Shown: positions 1 through 8,453 of the stretch, piece by piece
Position numbering within the stretch: the stretch's first letter is position 1
Layout of the letters: each line of letters opens with the position of its first letter
NCBI GenBank assembly: GCA_027531145.1
Contig: JAPZRF010000027.1
Coordinates: 1-39,604, forward strand
DNA: 39,604 bases
Direction: 5' to 3'
From: Brevundimonas sp.
GTDB taxonomy: Bacteria > Pseudomonadota > Alphaproteobacteria > Caulobacterales > Caulobacteraceae
Notes under the pieces: model-generated
What the model saw: only the letters and a program-made list of their open reading frames with translations
The model's database searches: none
What the model was told of the DNA's origin: nothing
Made by a program: the position numbers and the translations under genes

Positions 1-126
1 GTCATCGAGCGGATGTTCTGCCGCCTGAAGGACTTCCGACGCGTCGCCACACGCTACGACAAGCGCGCCGACACCTACCTCTCAGCCGTCTTCCTCGCCG
101 CAACCGTCACATGGTGGCTCAATTGA
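1..126 (+). CDS. IS5-family transposase, C-terminal fragment (cut by window edge)
   Basis: Frame 1 is open from the first base to a TGA at 124-126 and gives 41 residues, beginning VIERMFCRLKDFRR and continuing VATRYDKRADTYL. In IS5-type DDE transposases the motif E..F..LK.[FY]RR.ATRYDK surrounds the last catalytic Glu, here residue 3, followed by a hydrophobic C-terminal helix like the one seen. The product is the DDE endonuclease that cuts and rejoins the element ends. The rest of the gene and the left end lie outside the window, so whether this copy is intact cannot be judged. The reading frame shown has no break. Family assignment is from the motif only; the subgroup (IS427 or IS1031) is uncertain. 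Confidence 0.85.
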   Translation, partial: VIERMFCRLKDFRRVATRYDKRADTYLSAVFLAATVTWWLN

Positions 127-139
127 GTCCTGACCCTAG
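124..139. mobile_element. Probable right end of the IS element with CTAG target motif
   Basis: Directly after the transposase stop comes TGAGTCCTGACCCTAG. Read from outside inwards this is TAGGGTCAGGACTC, which resembles the terminal inverted repeats of IS5-type elements in alphaproteobacteria (from memory, not checked). CTAG at 136-139 fits the YTAR target preference of this group and supplies the TAG stop of rsmD on the other strand. The left end is not in the window, so neither the repeat pair nor the target duplication can be confirmed. Confidence 0.55.
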
Positions 140-702
140 CCGGCCACCTTCAGGAACAGCACCCGCGCCGCGCCATAGTCACGGGCGTCCAGCCGCTCAT
201 AGCCGGGGGTGTCGATCTCGGGCTCATCGGAGCCACGCTCGAACACCACCAGCGCCCCCGGCACCAGCCAGTGGCCCTCCAGCAACCGCATGAGGGTCTG
301 CTCACCCAAGCCCTGACGGTAAGGCGGGTCAAGAAAGGCAAGGGTGAAGGCATCACCGGCCGAGCCGGGTCGCGGCCCCAGGTCGGTGGCGCTGCGTCGG
401 TGCACGCGGCAGCGGCCGAACAGGCCATAGGCGTCCATGTTCTCGCGGATGGCCCCGCGCGCGCCGTCATCGGTCTCGACAAACAGGCAGAAGGCCGCGC
501 CCCGGCTCAGGGCCTCGAAGCCCAGCGCCCCGGAGCCGGCGTAGAGGTCGATCACCCGCGCCTCCTGCAGCCCCTCGGCCCAGGGCGCGTGCTCCAGCAC
601 ATTGAAGATGGCCTGACGGGCCCGGTCGCTGGTCGGCCGGGTCCCCTGCCCCTCCGGCGTGGCGATGGCCCGGCCCTTCAGGCTTCCGCTGACGATTCGC
701 AT
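136..702 (-). CDS. rsmD: 16S rRNA (guanine-966-N2)-methyltransferase RsmD
   Basis: This 188-residue protein is a SAM-dependent methyltransferase that modifies G966 of 16S rRNA in the assembling 30S subunit. It begins MRIVSGSLKGR, the usual RsmD N-terminus, with TRPTSDRAR at about 21-29. The SAM-binding motif VIDLYAGSGALGFEALSRGA is at about 50-69, and the catalytic DPPY tetrad is at 125-128. The length is normal for the family. It is divergent from the CPBP protease gene, with 45 bases between the start codons. Its stop codon TAG lies in the CTAG motif at the edge of the IS element, so insertion happened at the very end of the gene and the protein appears complete (ends FLKVAG). In other genomes rsmD often sits near a pseudouridine synthase gene, as here. 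Confidence 0.93.
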   Translation of the reverse strand: MRIVSGSLKGRAIATPEGQGTRPTSDRARQAIFNVLEHAPWAEGLQEARVIDLYAGSGALGFEALSRGAAFCLFVETDDGARGAIRENMDAYGLFGRCRVHRRSATDLGPRPGSAGDAFTLAFLDPPYRQGLGEQTLMRLLEGHWLVPGALVVFERGSDEPEIDTPGYERLDARDYGAARVLFLKVAG

Positions 703-747
703 GGTGATCCTTGCTCCCGGGGCGACGGACCCGGCATAAGTCGGCCC

Positions 748-1632
748 ATGACCGGCCTGACCTTCCCGTTCCTGACGCCGCTGCGCGATTCCGACCGCAA
801 TCTAGCGCGCGCCGCCGGCTGCGGGGGCATCTTCCTGCTGGTGCTTGTCGTCGCCTTCATCGTGCTGGCCGTCACGGGTGTGGCGCTCGGCCTGTCGCCC
901 GAGCAGCTGGAGGCTGCGCAGGACCTCGGCTCGCCCGGCGGGCTGGTGGTGGTCGGGGCGCTTCTTGCGGGGCTCGGCGCGATAATCCTGCTGGCTGCCC
1001 GCCTCGCCTATGGCCGCCCCCTCGCCAGCTTCCTTTGGCCACAGGGGTTCCGGCTGCGTCTCCTGCTCGGGGGCCTGCTGGTGGCCGTGCCGGCGGCCCT
1101 CGCCGCCCTGCTGGTCAGCCTGCTGTTCGCCCTGGTGACGGGACAGGATCTTGGGCTCCGCGACGCAGGCGGCGCCGCCGATCTGCCCCTGCTGGAAGGC
1201 GACTTCGCCTATCTCGGGGCAGCGGTGATCAGCATGGCTCTCGTGGCGCTGGGCGAGGAGGCGATCTTCCGCGGCGTGCTGCTGCAGATGCTGGCCGCCT
1301 GGTTCCGGCGCGCCCTGCCGGCGCTGGTGCTGGCCGCGATCCTGTTCTCGGCCGTCCACGGCGACCCGGACCCCGTGGCCTTCGCCATGCGGGTGATCAT
1401 GGGGCTGACCTGGGGCTGGGCCACGCTGCGGCTCGGCGGCATCGAGTTCGCTGCCGGCCTGCACTTCGGCAACAACCTGCTGCTGATCCTGATGATCCCC
1501 GCCGGCGAGGCGCTGCAGACCGGCCGCGAGCTGCCGGTCAGCGCCCTCGCGGCCCAGCTGGCCTCGGCCGCCGTGGCAATCACCGCCGTCGAGCTGATGG
1601 CGCGCCGGCAGCGCCGCAACGCCGCCGGCTGA
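748..1632 (+). CDS. CPBP-family intramembrane metalloprotease
   Basis: This 294-residue, strongly hydrophobic protein has several membrane helices (about 25-50, 64-88, 103-128, 150-170, 190-205 and 245-262). It carries the CPBP/Abi (type II CAAX-processing-like) motifs: GEEAIFRG with E170, E171 and R175, then FSAVHG with H204, then a third motif with H239 and N243 (LHFGNN). These residues are expected to bind zinc in the membrane. Substrates of bacterial family members are mostly unknown. I chose ATG 748 because the protein then starts in a soluble segment just ahead of the first helix. The frame is open further upstream, but that part overlaps rsmD antisense and is not coding. The stop is 3 bases before the converging pseudouridine synthase gene. 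Confidence 0.85.
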   Translation: MTGLTFPFLTPLRDSDRNLARAAGCGGIFLLVLVVAFIVLAVTGVALGLSPEQLEAAQDLGSPGGLVVVGALLAGLGAIILLAARLAYGRPLASFLWPQGFRLRLLLGGLLVAVPAALAALLVSLLFALVTGQDLGLRDAGGAADLPLLEGDFAYLGAAVISMALVALGEEAIFRGVLLQMLAAWFRRALPALVLAAILFSAVHGDPDPVAFAMRVIMGLTWGWATLRLGGIEFAAGLHFGNNLLLILMIPAGEALQTGRELPVSALAAQLASAAVAITAVELMARRQRRNAAG

Positions 1633-1635
1633 GCC

Positions 1636-3381
1636 TTACCGGTCCGGGCGCGGCGGCCGCGGGCCGCGCGGTCCGCCAGGTCCGCGGGGTCCGCCCTTGC
1701 CCGGCCCGGAACGCGGACCGGACGATGGCCCGGAACGCGGCCCCGAACGGGGGCCGCCCGGCCCACGGCCTTCGCCGCTGCGCCCCTCGCCGCGCGGCCG
1801 GTCGCTCTTGAAGCGGTCGCCGGCCGGACGGTCGCGCGGCGGCCGGTCCGGACGATCGCCGTAGGGCCGGTCGCCCTGCGGGCGGGGAGCGCGCGGCCGA
1901 TCGCCCTGAGGGCGGTTGCCCTGAGGCCGGTCTCCGTGCGGACGGGGGGCGCGCGCCGGGCGCTCGCCGCCGGCCCCTTCACCCCGGGGCGTGAAGGCCC
2001 GCCGCGGCCGGTCGCCGCCGCCGGGACGCTCGCCCCGCTCGGGACCCTCCGCTCGCGGCCGGAAGGTGCGGGTCGGGCGCTCGCCCTCCGCCCGCTCGGG
2101 ACGGGGACGCGCCGGACGGCCCGGCCGCTCCGGCCGCGGCGCGGCCTTGGCCCAGCCGGGCTTCTTCTGCGGCCGCTCGGCCCGTTCAGCCCCCTCGGTC
2201 GCCGCCGCGGCCGCCGCGCGCACGCGGCTGGGCTTGCGCGAGGGATCCGACAGGGCCGATCCGGAGCGGCCCTTGACGATGGGCGTGGAGACGCGACGGC
2301 CGGGGATCGGCGCGGGGGTCTCGACCGTATCGCCGGTCGGCAGGTTCTCCGGGCGGATATGCTCAGCCAGCAGCTCGCGGATCACCCGCGGCCCGACCTC
2401 CTCGACCGCCCCGACCGGCAGGGTGCCCAGCTGGAACGGCCCGTAGGCGAGGCGTATCAGCCGGTTGACCCTGAGGCCCACCGACTCCAGCACCTTGCGC
2501 ACCTCGCGGTTCTTGCCCTCGGCGATCGAGACGCTGACCCACAGGTTGGCGGCCGCCTTCTCGTCTTCCCCCGAAGGCGTCTTCACCTTGTCGAGCGTGG
2601 CCTCCATCGGACCGTAGCGGACGCCGTCGACGAAGGTGCCGTCCTTCAGCCGGTCCAGCTGCTCCTGGGTGATCTTGCCCCGGGCCCGGGCGCGGTATTG
2701 GCGGACCCAGGCCGTGGTCGGCATCTCCAGCGCCCGGCTCAGCTCGCCGTCGTTGGTCAGCAGCAGCAGACCCTCGGAGTTGATGTCGAGGCGACCCACC
2801 GAAAGGGTGCGCGGCAGGGTGCTGGGCAGGGCGTCGAACACCGTCGGCCGGCCTTGCGGGTCGTTGTGCGTGGTCAGCAGGCCGACCGGCTTGTGATAGC
2901 GCCAGACCCGCGTCGCCTGGGCCTGGCCGATCAGCTTGCCTTCGACCGTGATCTTGTCCTCGCGCGTCACCAGGGTCGCCGGCGTGTCGAGGATGCGGCC
3001 GTTCAGGGCCACCTTGCCGAGCCCGATCAGCCGCTCGACCTCGCGCCGCGAGGCATAGCCGGCGCGGGCCATGACCTTGGCGATACGCTCCTGGCGCAGC
3101 GGGGCGGCGTCACTCTTGGCGGCCGGCCTGGCCGGGCCCTTGCCGGGCACCCCGGCCTTACCCCAGGGATCATCGGACTTGCCACCCGCCTTGCGCGGCC
3201 CGCCCTTGGCGAAGCCCTCCTTGCCGGCCCCCTCCTTGCGGGGGCCGCGTGGGCGGTCGTCGCCCGGCCCGCTGGCGCGGGGACCGGAACGGGGCCGACG
3301 GGGACCGTCGGCGCGGGAATCGGGCCGGCCGCCTTGACGCGGGCGGGGCTTCTTGTCGTTGTCGGAGGGATGACGGACCAT
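1636..3381 (-). CDS. RluB/RsuA-family 23S rRNA pseudouridine synthase with long basic tails
   Basis: This protein of about 581 residues is twice the usual size of RluB. An N-terminal Lys/Arg/Gly-rich tail (1 to ~95) precedes an S4 RNA-binding domain (RIAKVMARAGYASRREVERL, ~96-150). The RsuA/RluB/E/F catalytic domain (~158-345) follows, with GRLDINSEGLLLLTNDG, where the Asp is the nucleophile. From about 360 to the end the chain is low-complexity Arg/Pro/Gly with repeated GDRP, GERP and SGPR units. The core should isomerise a uridine of 23S rRNA helix 89 to pseudouridine. Arg/Gly-rich tails on RNA enzymes are usually taken to bind RNA. The start is uncertain: ATG 3381 or ATG 3387, neither with a clear Shine-Dalgarno. 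Both lie inside the 5' end of the divergent tadA gene. Confidence 0.9.
   Translation of the reverse strand: MVRHPSDNDKKPRPRQGGRPDSRADGPRRPRSGPRASGPGDDRPRGPRKEGAGKEGFAKGGPRKAGGKSDDPWGKAGVPGKGPARPAAKSDAAPLRQERIAKVMARAGYASRREVERLIGLGKVALNGRILDTPATLVTREDKITVEGKLIGQAQATRVWRYHKPVGLLTTHNDPQGRPTVFDALPSTLPRTLSVGRLDINSEGLLLLTNDGELSRALEMPTTAWVRQYRARARGKITQEQLDRLKDGTFVDGVRYGPMEATLDKVKTPSGEDEKAAANLWVSVSIAEGKNREVRKVLESVGLRVNRLIRLAYGPFQLGTLPVGAVEEVGPRVIRELLAEHIRPENLPTGDTVETPAPIPGRRVSTPIVKGRSGSALSDPSRKPSRVRAAAAAATEGAERAERPQKKPGWAKAAPRPERPGRPARPRPERAEGERPTRTFRPRAEGPERGERPGGGDRPRRAFTPRGEGAGGERPARAPRPHGDRPQGNRPQGDRPRAPRPQGDRPYGDRPDRPPRDRPAGDRFKSDRPRGEGRSGEGRGPGGPRSGPRSGPSSGPRSGPGKGGPRGPGGPRGPRPPRPDR
1640..2240 (-). 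repeat. Degenerate repeats encoding the Arg/Pro/Gly-rich tail
   Basis: The DNA for the C-terminal tail of the pseudouridine synthase is a run of imperfect short repeats, such as ggccggtcgcc and agggcgg, encoding GDRPQ, GDRP, GERP and SGPRSGP units. Codon choice varies between units, so the protein pattern is better preserved than the DNA pattern. Such tracts change length easily by slippage, so tail length probably differs between strains. Confidence 0.7.
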
Positions 3382-3870
3382 GATCATCGGTTCATGCGCA
3401 TGGCGCTCGACCTCGCGCAAGCGGCGGCCGACGCCGGAGAGGCCCCGATCGGCGCCGTGATCGTCGATCCGGCGACCGGCGAGGTGGTCGCCACCGGCGC
3501 CAACGCCCCCATCGCCGGCTGCGATCCGACCGCCCACGCCGAGGTCTTGGCGCTGCGCGCGGCCGGCGCAGCGACCGGCAACTACCGGCTCACCGGCCTG
3601 ACCCTCTATGTCACGCTGGAGCCCTGCGCCATGTGCGCCGGGGCTATCAGCCACGCCCGCATCGGCCGCGTCGTCTATGGTGCCGAGGACCCCAAGGGCG
3701 GGGCCGTGGCGCACGGTCCGCGCCTGTTCGAGCAGCCCACCTGCCACTGGCGGCCTCAGGTAGAGGGGGGGCTGATGGCGGAGGACTCCGCCGCCCTGCT
3801 CCGCAGCTTCTTCCGGTCACGCCGGGAACGGGCAGCCGGACGGAGCGTTGCCGGCGATGAAGCCCCGTAA
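3370..3870 (+). CDS. tadA: tRNA(adenine-34) deaminase TadA
   Basis: This 166-residue protein deaminates A34 to inosine in the anticodon of tRNA-Arg(ACG). It has the cytidine-deaminase fold signatures: APIGAVIVDP (~25-34), HAE with zinc ligand H56 and proton shuttle E58, and PCAMC with zinc ligands C86 and C89. The tail is slightly longer than in E. coli TadA. ATG 3370 directly follows GGAGGG, which is too close for an ideal Shine-Dalgarno. ATG 3394 and ATG 3400 are alternatives but would trim the first helix. The start region overlaps the start of the divergent pseudouridine synthase gene, so the two genes share their 5' ends. Confidence 0.93.
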   Translation: MTDHDHRFMRMALDLAQAAADAGEAPIGAVIVDPATGEVVATGANAPIAGCDPTAHAEVLALRAAGAATGNYRLTGLTLYVTLEPCAMCAGAISHARIGRVVYGAEDPKGGAVAHGPRLFEQPTCHWRPQVEGGLMAEDSAALLRSFFRSRRERAAGRSVAGDEAP

Positions 3871-4141
3871 CCCGACCCCATCGCCCTGCCGCGCCTGTCG
3901 GCCTGCTCCTCGCTGCGAGCCTCCCCGGTTGTGGCCCGCTCGCCTTTGACGGACCGACTTGTACCATCCCGTCCTGCGCCGACTGCCACCAGCGCCCGAA
4001 GTGCGGCCCGTGCGCGGCCGTGGCCATGATGTCCCAGGCCTCGGGATCGCAGTCGAGCGCCTCGGCCAACTCCTGGCGCAGGCGGCCCACCAGCGGCTCC
4101 AGCCGGACCCACCGGTTTTTCGACGGTCGCCGCGGCGAGGT
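3871..4141 (-). other. Stretch between tadA and aroB with a possible small ORF or gene remnant
   Basis: On the minus strand, the frame directly after the aroB stop stays open and reads like protein: KNRWVRLEPLVGRLRQELAE, then ALDCDPEAWDIMATAAHGPH, then FGRWWQSAQDGM. There is no ATG; GTG 4090 is the first good start. The frame then runs on antisense into tadA with no protein-like character after about residue 55. I do not recognise the sequence. It could be a small GTG-initiated gene, or the remnant of a gene once cotranscribed after aroB. No convincing terminator is visible. Confidence 0.35.
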
Positions 4142-5248
4142 TCACCGCGCCCCTTCGGCTTTCAGGAAGGCCGCCACCGTGTCCCGGTCCACATCCTTCT
4201 GGACAAAGGCGTCGCCGATGGTCCGGGCGAGGATCAGCGTTAGCCGACCGCCCTCGGCCTTCTTGTCGCCGGCCATGCGGGCGATCAGCCGCTCCGCTGT
4301 GAGCGGTCCGTAGCCCTCCAGTCGGGTCGGCAGCCCGGCTGCATCGAAGGCGCGCGCCGCTGCCATCGCGTCGCCGGCCGCGCAGAGCCCCTGCGCCGCC
4401 GAGAAGCGGAATGCGAGGGTGCAGCCCAGCGCCACCGCCTCCCCATGCGTCATCACCGTCTCGTCGAAGCCGAGCTCGGCCTCCAGGGCGTGACCGAAGG
4501 TGTGGCCGAGGTTGAGCAGGGCCCGGGCACCGGCCTCCTTCTCGTCCTCGGAGACAATGGCCGCCTTGATCTCGACCGAGCGGACGACGGCCGGTTCCAA
4601 CGCCGCCACATCGCCCTGGGCCCCGGCCGCGCCTTCGGCCGCCAGCCAGTCGAACCAGGCAGCGTCGCGGATCAGGCCGTGCTTGAGAACCTCGGCCCAG
4701 CCGGAGCGGAGCTGGCGCAGCGGAAGGGTGGCGAGGGCGTCGATGTCGGCCAGCACCCGGCGCGGCTGATGGAAGGCCCCGATCATGTTCTTGCCGGCGG
4801 CGGTGTCGATGGCGGTCTTGCCGCCCACCGAGGAGTCCACCTGCGCCAGGAGGCTGGTCGGCAGCTGCACGAAGTCGACGCCGCGCATGTAAAGGGCCGC
4901 CGCCAGACCAGCCAGGTCGCCTACCACCCCGCCGCCAAGGGCGAGGATCACGTCCCGTCGGTCGAGCCCCTCGGCCAGCAGGGCGTCGCACAGGGTTTCA
5001 AGGCCCCGCCAGGACTTGGACGCCTCGCCGGGCGGCACCGGGATGATGGAGACGGCGACGCCGCGCGCCTGCAGGGCAGCGGCGACGGTCCGCGCGTGGG
5101 TGGCAACGACGTTGCCGTCAGCCACGATTACCGCCCGGCCGCCCAGGAGGTCGCCCAGCTGTTCCGCCGCCTCGGCCAGCAGGCCGCGCCCGACCCGCAC
5201 CTCGTAGGGACGGAAGCCCGCCCCAGCCACCTGCACCGCCTGCGTCAC
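4142..5248 (-). CDS. aroB: 3-dehydroquinate synthase AroB
   Basis: This 368-residue enzyme is the second step of the shikimate pathway: it converts DAHP to 3-dehydroquinate using NAD+ and a divalent metal. Visible motifs are [13 protein letters not shown] (NAD binding), [32 protein letters not shown], the metal ligands in [10 protein letters not shown] and [11 protein letters not shown], and a further His in THGEAVALG. The length is normal. The start is GTG 5248, whose GTGA overlaps the aroK stop, so aroK and aroB are translationally coupled as in many alphaproteobacteria. A longer open frame upstream is only the shadow of aroK. Confidence 0.96.
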   Translation of the reverse strand: MTQAVQVAGAGFRPYEVRVGRGLLAEAAEQLGDLLGGRAVIVADGNVVATHARTVAAALQARGVAVSIIPVPPGEASKSWRGLETLCDALLAEGLDRRDVILALGGGVVGDLAGLAAALYMRGVDFVQLPTSLLAQVDSSVGGKTAIDTAAGKNMIGAFHQPRRVLADIDALATLPLRQLRSGWAEVLKHGLIRDAAWFDWLAAEGAAGAQGDVAALEPAVVRSVEIKAAIVSEDEKEAGARALLNLGHTFGHALEAELGFDETVMTHGEAVALGCTLAFRFSAAQGLCAAGDAMAAARAFDAAGLPTRLEGYGPLTAERLIARMAGDKKAEGGRLTLILARTIGDAFVQKDVDRDTVAAFLKAEGAR

Positions 5249-5817
5249 CAGCTCTTCTCCGGATGGGCGAGGCGATGGGCCTCGAGCGCCTTGATCACCC
5301 GGCCAACCGCCTGGCCGTGCGCCCCGGCTCCGACATCGACCACCAGATCGGCCTCGGCGTAGACTGGATAGCGCGCCTGCGCCAACGCCGTCAGGGTCGC
5401 CAACGGATCCTTTCCTCGCAGCAGTGGCCGGGTGTCGCGCCGTGCGACCCGCTCGACGATGACCGGCAGCTCGGCCCGCAGCCAGACGCTCACGGCGTGG
5501 CTCTTCATCAGTCGGCGCGTGTCGGGGTTGAGCACGGCTCCGCCCCCGGTGGCCAGCACCACCGGGGGGCCGGTCAGAAGACGGCGCATGACCCGGGCCT
5601 CGCCGGCGCGGAACTCCGCCTCCCCCAGTTCGGCGAAGATCTCCGACACAGGGCGGCCGGCGGCGCGCTCGATCTCCTGGTCGCCGTCGACGAAGGGCCG
5701 ACCCAGCCGCGCCGCCAGGCGTCGGCCCAAGGTCGATTTGCCCACGCCCATCAGCCCGATCAGGGCTATGGTGCGGGAACCGGCTCGGGACGGGGCGGCG
5801 AAAACAGCGTCTGACAT
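5245..5817 (-). CDS. aroK: Shikimate kinase AroK
   Basis: This 190-residue P-loop kinase phosphorylates shikimate at the 3-hydroxyl with ATP. The Walker A motif GLMGVGKST is at 21-29. The shikimate-binding Asp lies in FVDGDQEIE, the GGGAV loop follows, and the lid Arg is in [12 protein letters not shown] 5817 (MSDAVFAAP) is preceded by an AGGTG Shine-Dalgarno. An in-frame ATG further upstream would run into the divergent xerD gene. The 3' end overlaps the aroB start by GTGA. The start codon is 30 bases from the xerD start, so the two divergent promoters must share this short gap. Confidence 0.95.
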   Translation of the reverse strand: MSDAVFAAPSRAGSRTIALIGLMGVGKSTLGRRLAARLGRPFVDGDQEIERAAGRPVSEIFAELGEAEFRAGEARVMRRLLTGPPVVLATGGGAVLNPDTRRLMKSHAVSVWLRAELPVIVERVARRDTRPLLRGKDPLATLTALAQARYPVYAEADLVVDVGAGAHGQAVGRVIKALEAHRLAHPEKSW

Positions 5818-5847
5818 AAGGGCACCTGATCCTACACAAGCGGGACC

Positions 5848-6750
5848 ATGAGCGAACCCCGGATTGAAGCCTTCCTGGAGATGTTGGCGGTGGAGCGCGA
5901 CGCCTCCCCCCACACCCTGGCCGCCTATGGCCGTGATCTGGCGGATGCGGCGGCGGGTCTTTCGGCAGCCGGCGGGCTCCTCGGAGCCGACCGGGAGGCC
6001 GTCGAGAGCTGGTTCGCGGACCTGTCGCGGCGCGGCCTGTCCGCGGCGACGGCGGCCCGCCGACGCAGCGCCCTGCGCCAGTTCTACCGCTTCGCCCTCG
6101 CCGAGGGATGGCGGGGGGATGACCCCTCCCGCCGTCTCGACGCCCCGCAGCGCGGCCGTCCCCTGCCCAAGGTGCTGGAGCGCGACGAGGTCGAGCGGCT
6201 GATCGTCGCCGCGTCGGCGCGCGACGGGGCGGGCGGCCTGAGGCTGATCGCCATGGTAGAGTTGGCCTATGCTGCGGGGTTGCGAGTGTCCGAGCTGCTG
6301 GCTCTGCCGGCAGCCGCGGCGCGGCGCAATCCAGAGTACCTCGTGGTCTACGGCAAGGGCGGCAAGGAGCGGCTGGCCCCGCTCAACGGCCCGGCGCGAA
6401 ACGCCCTCGCCGACTGGCTGGCCGCCCGCGACGCTGCCCGACCGAAAGACGCGCCGGACAGCCCGTGGCTGTTCCCCTCACGGGGCCGGACCGGCCGGCT
6501 GACCCCGCGCCGCTTCGCACAATTGCTTGATCAGGCGGCGATCGAGGCCGGAATTGATCCGGCAAGGGTCAGCCCCCACGTCCTGCGCCACGCTTTCGCC
6601 ACCCACCTGCTGGAAGGCGGGGCCGACTTGCGGGTCGTCCAGACCCTGCTGGGCCATGCCGATATCGCCACGACCCAGATCTACACTCACGTCACCTCCG
6701 ACCGGCTGGTCGAGATGATCCGCAGCAAACACCCGCTGGGCCGACGCTGA
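5848..6750 (+). CDS. xerD: Site-specific tyrosine recombinase, XerD type
   Basis: This 300-residue protein has the SAM-like core-binding N-domain (~1-95) and the catalytic domain. All catalytic residues are visible: R146 in [12 protein letters not shown]170 in [13 protein letters not shown]244-x-x-R247 in [14 protein letters not shown]270 in [16 protein letters not shown], and nucleophile Y279. Length and motifs fit XerC/XerD, which resolve chromosome dimers at dif. The position divergent from aroK is common for xerD in alphaproteobacteria (from memory), which is why XerD is preferred to XerC. No dif-like site or integron features were seen, so a housekeeping role is more likely than a phage integrase. 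Confidence 0.88.
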   Translation: MSEPRIEAFLEMLAVERDASPHTLAAYGRDLADAAAGLSAAGGLLGADREAVESWFADLSRRGLSAATAARRRSALRQFYRFALAEGWRGDDPSRRLDAPQRGRPLPKVLERDEVERLIVAASARDGAGGLRLIAMVELAYAAGLRVSELLALPAAAARRNPEYLVVYGKGGKERLAPLNGPARNALADWLAARDAARPKDAPDSPWLFPSRGRTGRLTPRRFAQLLDQAAIEAGIDPARVSPHVLRHAFATHLLEGGADLRVVQTLLGHADIATTQIYTHVTSDRLVEMIRSKHPLGRR

Positions 6751-6844
6751 GCCCCGCCGCGGCAGACGCTTGCCGCGCGGCACGCGCCCCATTAGGTTCC
6801 GCCGCCTTCTCCAGGGCCCCTGCCCGCCGTTTCCGGACGCCTTG

Positions 6845-7792
6845 ATGGCCACTCATTACCTCGACTTCGAGAAGCCGATCGCCGAGCTTGAAGCCAAGAT
6901 CGAGGAGTTGAGCCTGCTCTCCTCGACGGCCGGGTCGTTCGACTCCGAGATCGAGGGCCTGCGCAAGAAGGCCGAGCAGCTGCGGCGCAAGACCTACGCT
7001 GACCTCGACCCGTGGAAGAAGACCCAGGTGGCGCGGCACCCGCAGCGGCCGCACCTTGTCGATTATCTCGAGGGCCTTTTCACCGACTGGACCGAGCTCC
7101 GGGGTGACCGCCAGTTCGGCGACGACCAGGCCATCCTTGGCGGTCTCGCTCGGTTCCGCAGTCAGGCCTGTTTGGTCATCGGCCATGAGAAGGGCCACGA
7201 CACCGCCACCCGCCTGACCCACAACTTCGGCATGGCGCGGCCCGAGGGTTACCGCAAGGCGGTGCGCCTGATGGACATGGCCGAGCGCTTTGGGCTGCCG
7301 GTGCTGACCTTTGTCGATACCGCGGGGGCCTATCCGGGCCTTGGGGCAGAGGAGCGCGGCCAGGCGGAGGCGATCGCCCGCTCGACCGAGCGCGGCCTCA
7401 CGCTGGAAGTGCCGATGATCGCCACGATCACCGGCGAGGGCGGCTCCGGCGGGGCCATCGCCCTCGCCGCCGCGAACCGTGTGCTGATGCTGGAGCACTC
7501 CATCTACTCCGTGATCTCTCCCGAGGGCGCGGCCTCGATCCTGTGGCGCGACGGGGCCCGGGCCCAGGACGCCGCTGCCGCGATGAAGATCACCGGGCCA
7601 GACCTCGTGGGCCTCAAGATCGTCGACCGTATCGTCCAGGAGCCGGTCGGGGGTGCCCACTCTGATCCGCAGGCCGCGATACAGGCTGTCGGCGATGCCC
7701 TTGAAGACGAACTGCGCACCCTGTCGGCCCTGTCGCCGGAAGCCTTGCGCCGCCAACGGGCCGATCGTTTCTATGCCATCGGCCGCGCCTGA
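6845..7792 (+). CDS. accA: Acetyl-CoA carboxylase carboxyltransferase subunit alpha
   Basis: This 315-residue protein is the alpha half of the carboxyltransferase that moves CO2 from carboxybiotin to acetyl-CoA, making malonyl-CoA for fatty acid synthesis. It starts with the typical MATHYLDFEKPIAELEAKIE helix. It contains RGDRQFGDDQAI, FVDTAGAYPG and the oxyanion-forming ITGEGGSGGAIALA, and near the C-terminus KITGPDL. ATG 6845 was chosen by comparison with the family; an in-frame ATG 75 bases upstream adds residues unlike AccA. The partners accB and accC are in this window at 22058-23910. accD is not in the window. Confidence 0.96.
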   Translation: MATHYLDFEKPIAELEAKIEELSLLSSTAGSFDSEIEGLRKKAEQLRRKTYADLDPWKKTQVARHPQRPHLVDYLEGLFTDWTELRGDRQFGDDQAILGGLARFRSQACLVIGHEKGHDTATRLTHNFGMARPEGYRKAVRLMDMAERFGLPVLTFVDTAGAYPGLGAEERGQAEAIARSTERGLTLEVPMIATITGEGGSGGAIALAAANRVLMLEHSIYSVISPEGAASILWRDGARAQDAAAAMKITGPDLVGLKIVDRIVQEPVGGAHSDPQAAIQAVGDALEDELRTLSALSPEALRRQRADRFYAIGRA

Positions 7793-7886
7793 CCCCGCAG
7801 CCGAGGCAAGAACGTCACCCTTTATGAGTGCGCCAGTCTGGCTTACGCTGGTCAGCAGCAATTGATTCTCGCGGGGATGGCAGGGC

Positions 7887-8453
7887 ATGGCGTTTCCGGA
7901 GAGCCCCGTCCGGGCGGACAATTTCGCCGTCAATCTGACTGAGGCGGTCACCTTGGTGATCGAGGATTCGCCCTTCGTTCTGGAACTGACATCCAGAGTC
8001 TTGGCCGGTTTCGGCATCCGCCGACGGCGAGCGTGCCAGACGCCGGAGGCGGCGATGTCGGCTCTCGCGACCCAGTCGGTTGATCTGGTGCTCGTCAGCG
8101 CCGACCTGCCCGACTCCTCGGGTTACGAGCTCGTGCACTGGCTACGGCGGTCAGCCCATGAGGCCAACCAGTTTGTGCCGGTGATCATGACCGCCACCCA
8201 CGTCCTGCCCTCTACCCTTGTCCGGGCGAGGGACAGCGGAGCGAGTCTCATCCTCACCAAGCCATTCAGTCCCGCGAAGCTTCTTGAACGAATTGTCTGG
8301 GCCGCCCGCGACACTCGCCCCTTTCTGGAGGCTGGCCCCTATCGAGGGCCGGATCGGCGGATCCGCAAACTCGGCTACGGCGGTCCGGAGCGACGGGTCG
8401 GCACCGTACCGATTATCGCCCGCCCCGGCGAGCCCCTTGGGCTGCTCAAGTGA
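7887..8453 (+). CDS. Receiver-domain protein with Ser at the phospho-acceptor position
   Basis: This 188-residue single-domain response regulator covers residues ~20-140 with a CheY-like fold. The acidic pair E26-D27, the switch T102 and the conserved K125 (LTKPF) are present. In the beta-3 motif DLVLVSADLPDSSG, Ser71 aligns with the phospho-acceptor Asp, so normal phosphorylation is doubtful. D73 is two residues away and unlikely to substitute. The C-terminal tail has GPDRR and GPERR motifs, which I recall from other alphaproteobacterial receivers. There is no output domain. The stop overlaps the next gene (GTGA), so the two are coupled. It may act as a constitutive or phosphorylation-independent partner; the function is not known. 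Confidence 0.8.
   Translation: MAFPESPVRADNFAVNLTEAVTLVIEDSPFVLELTSRVLAGFGIRRRRACQTPEAAMSALATQSVDLVLVSADLPDSSGYELVHWLRRSAHEANQFVPVIMTATHVLPSTLVRARDSGASLILTKPFSPAKLLERIVWAARDTRPFLEAGPYRGPDRRIRKLGYGGPERRVGTVPIIARPGEPLGLLK

Noticed and set aside
1936..3369. Long plus-strand open frame opposite the pseudouridine synthase gene.
   Set aside because: It is a shadow frame of a GC-rich, low-complexity gene. Only its last part (tadA) has family motifs.
3756..4991. Long minus-strand open frame (about 411 codons) across aroB.
   Set aside because: It is Arg/Gly-rich with no domain motifs and overlaps aroB in another frame; a typical shadow in high-GC DNA.
5848..6750. The tyrosine recombinase as an integrase of a genomic island or integron.
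   Set aside because: Its size, divergent position from aroK and lack of attachment sites or cargo fit chromosomal XerD.
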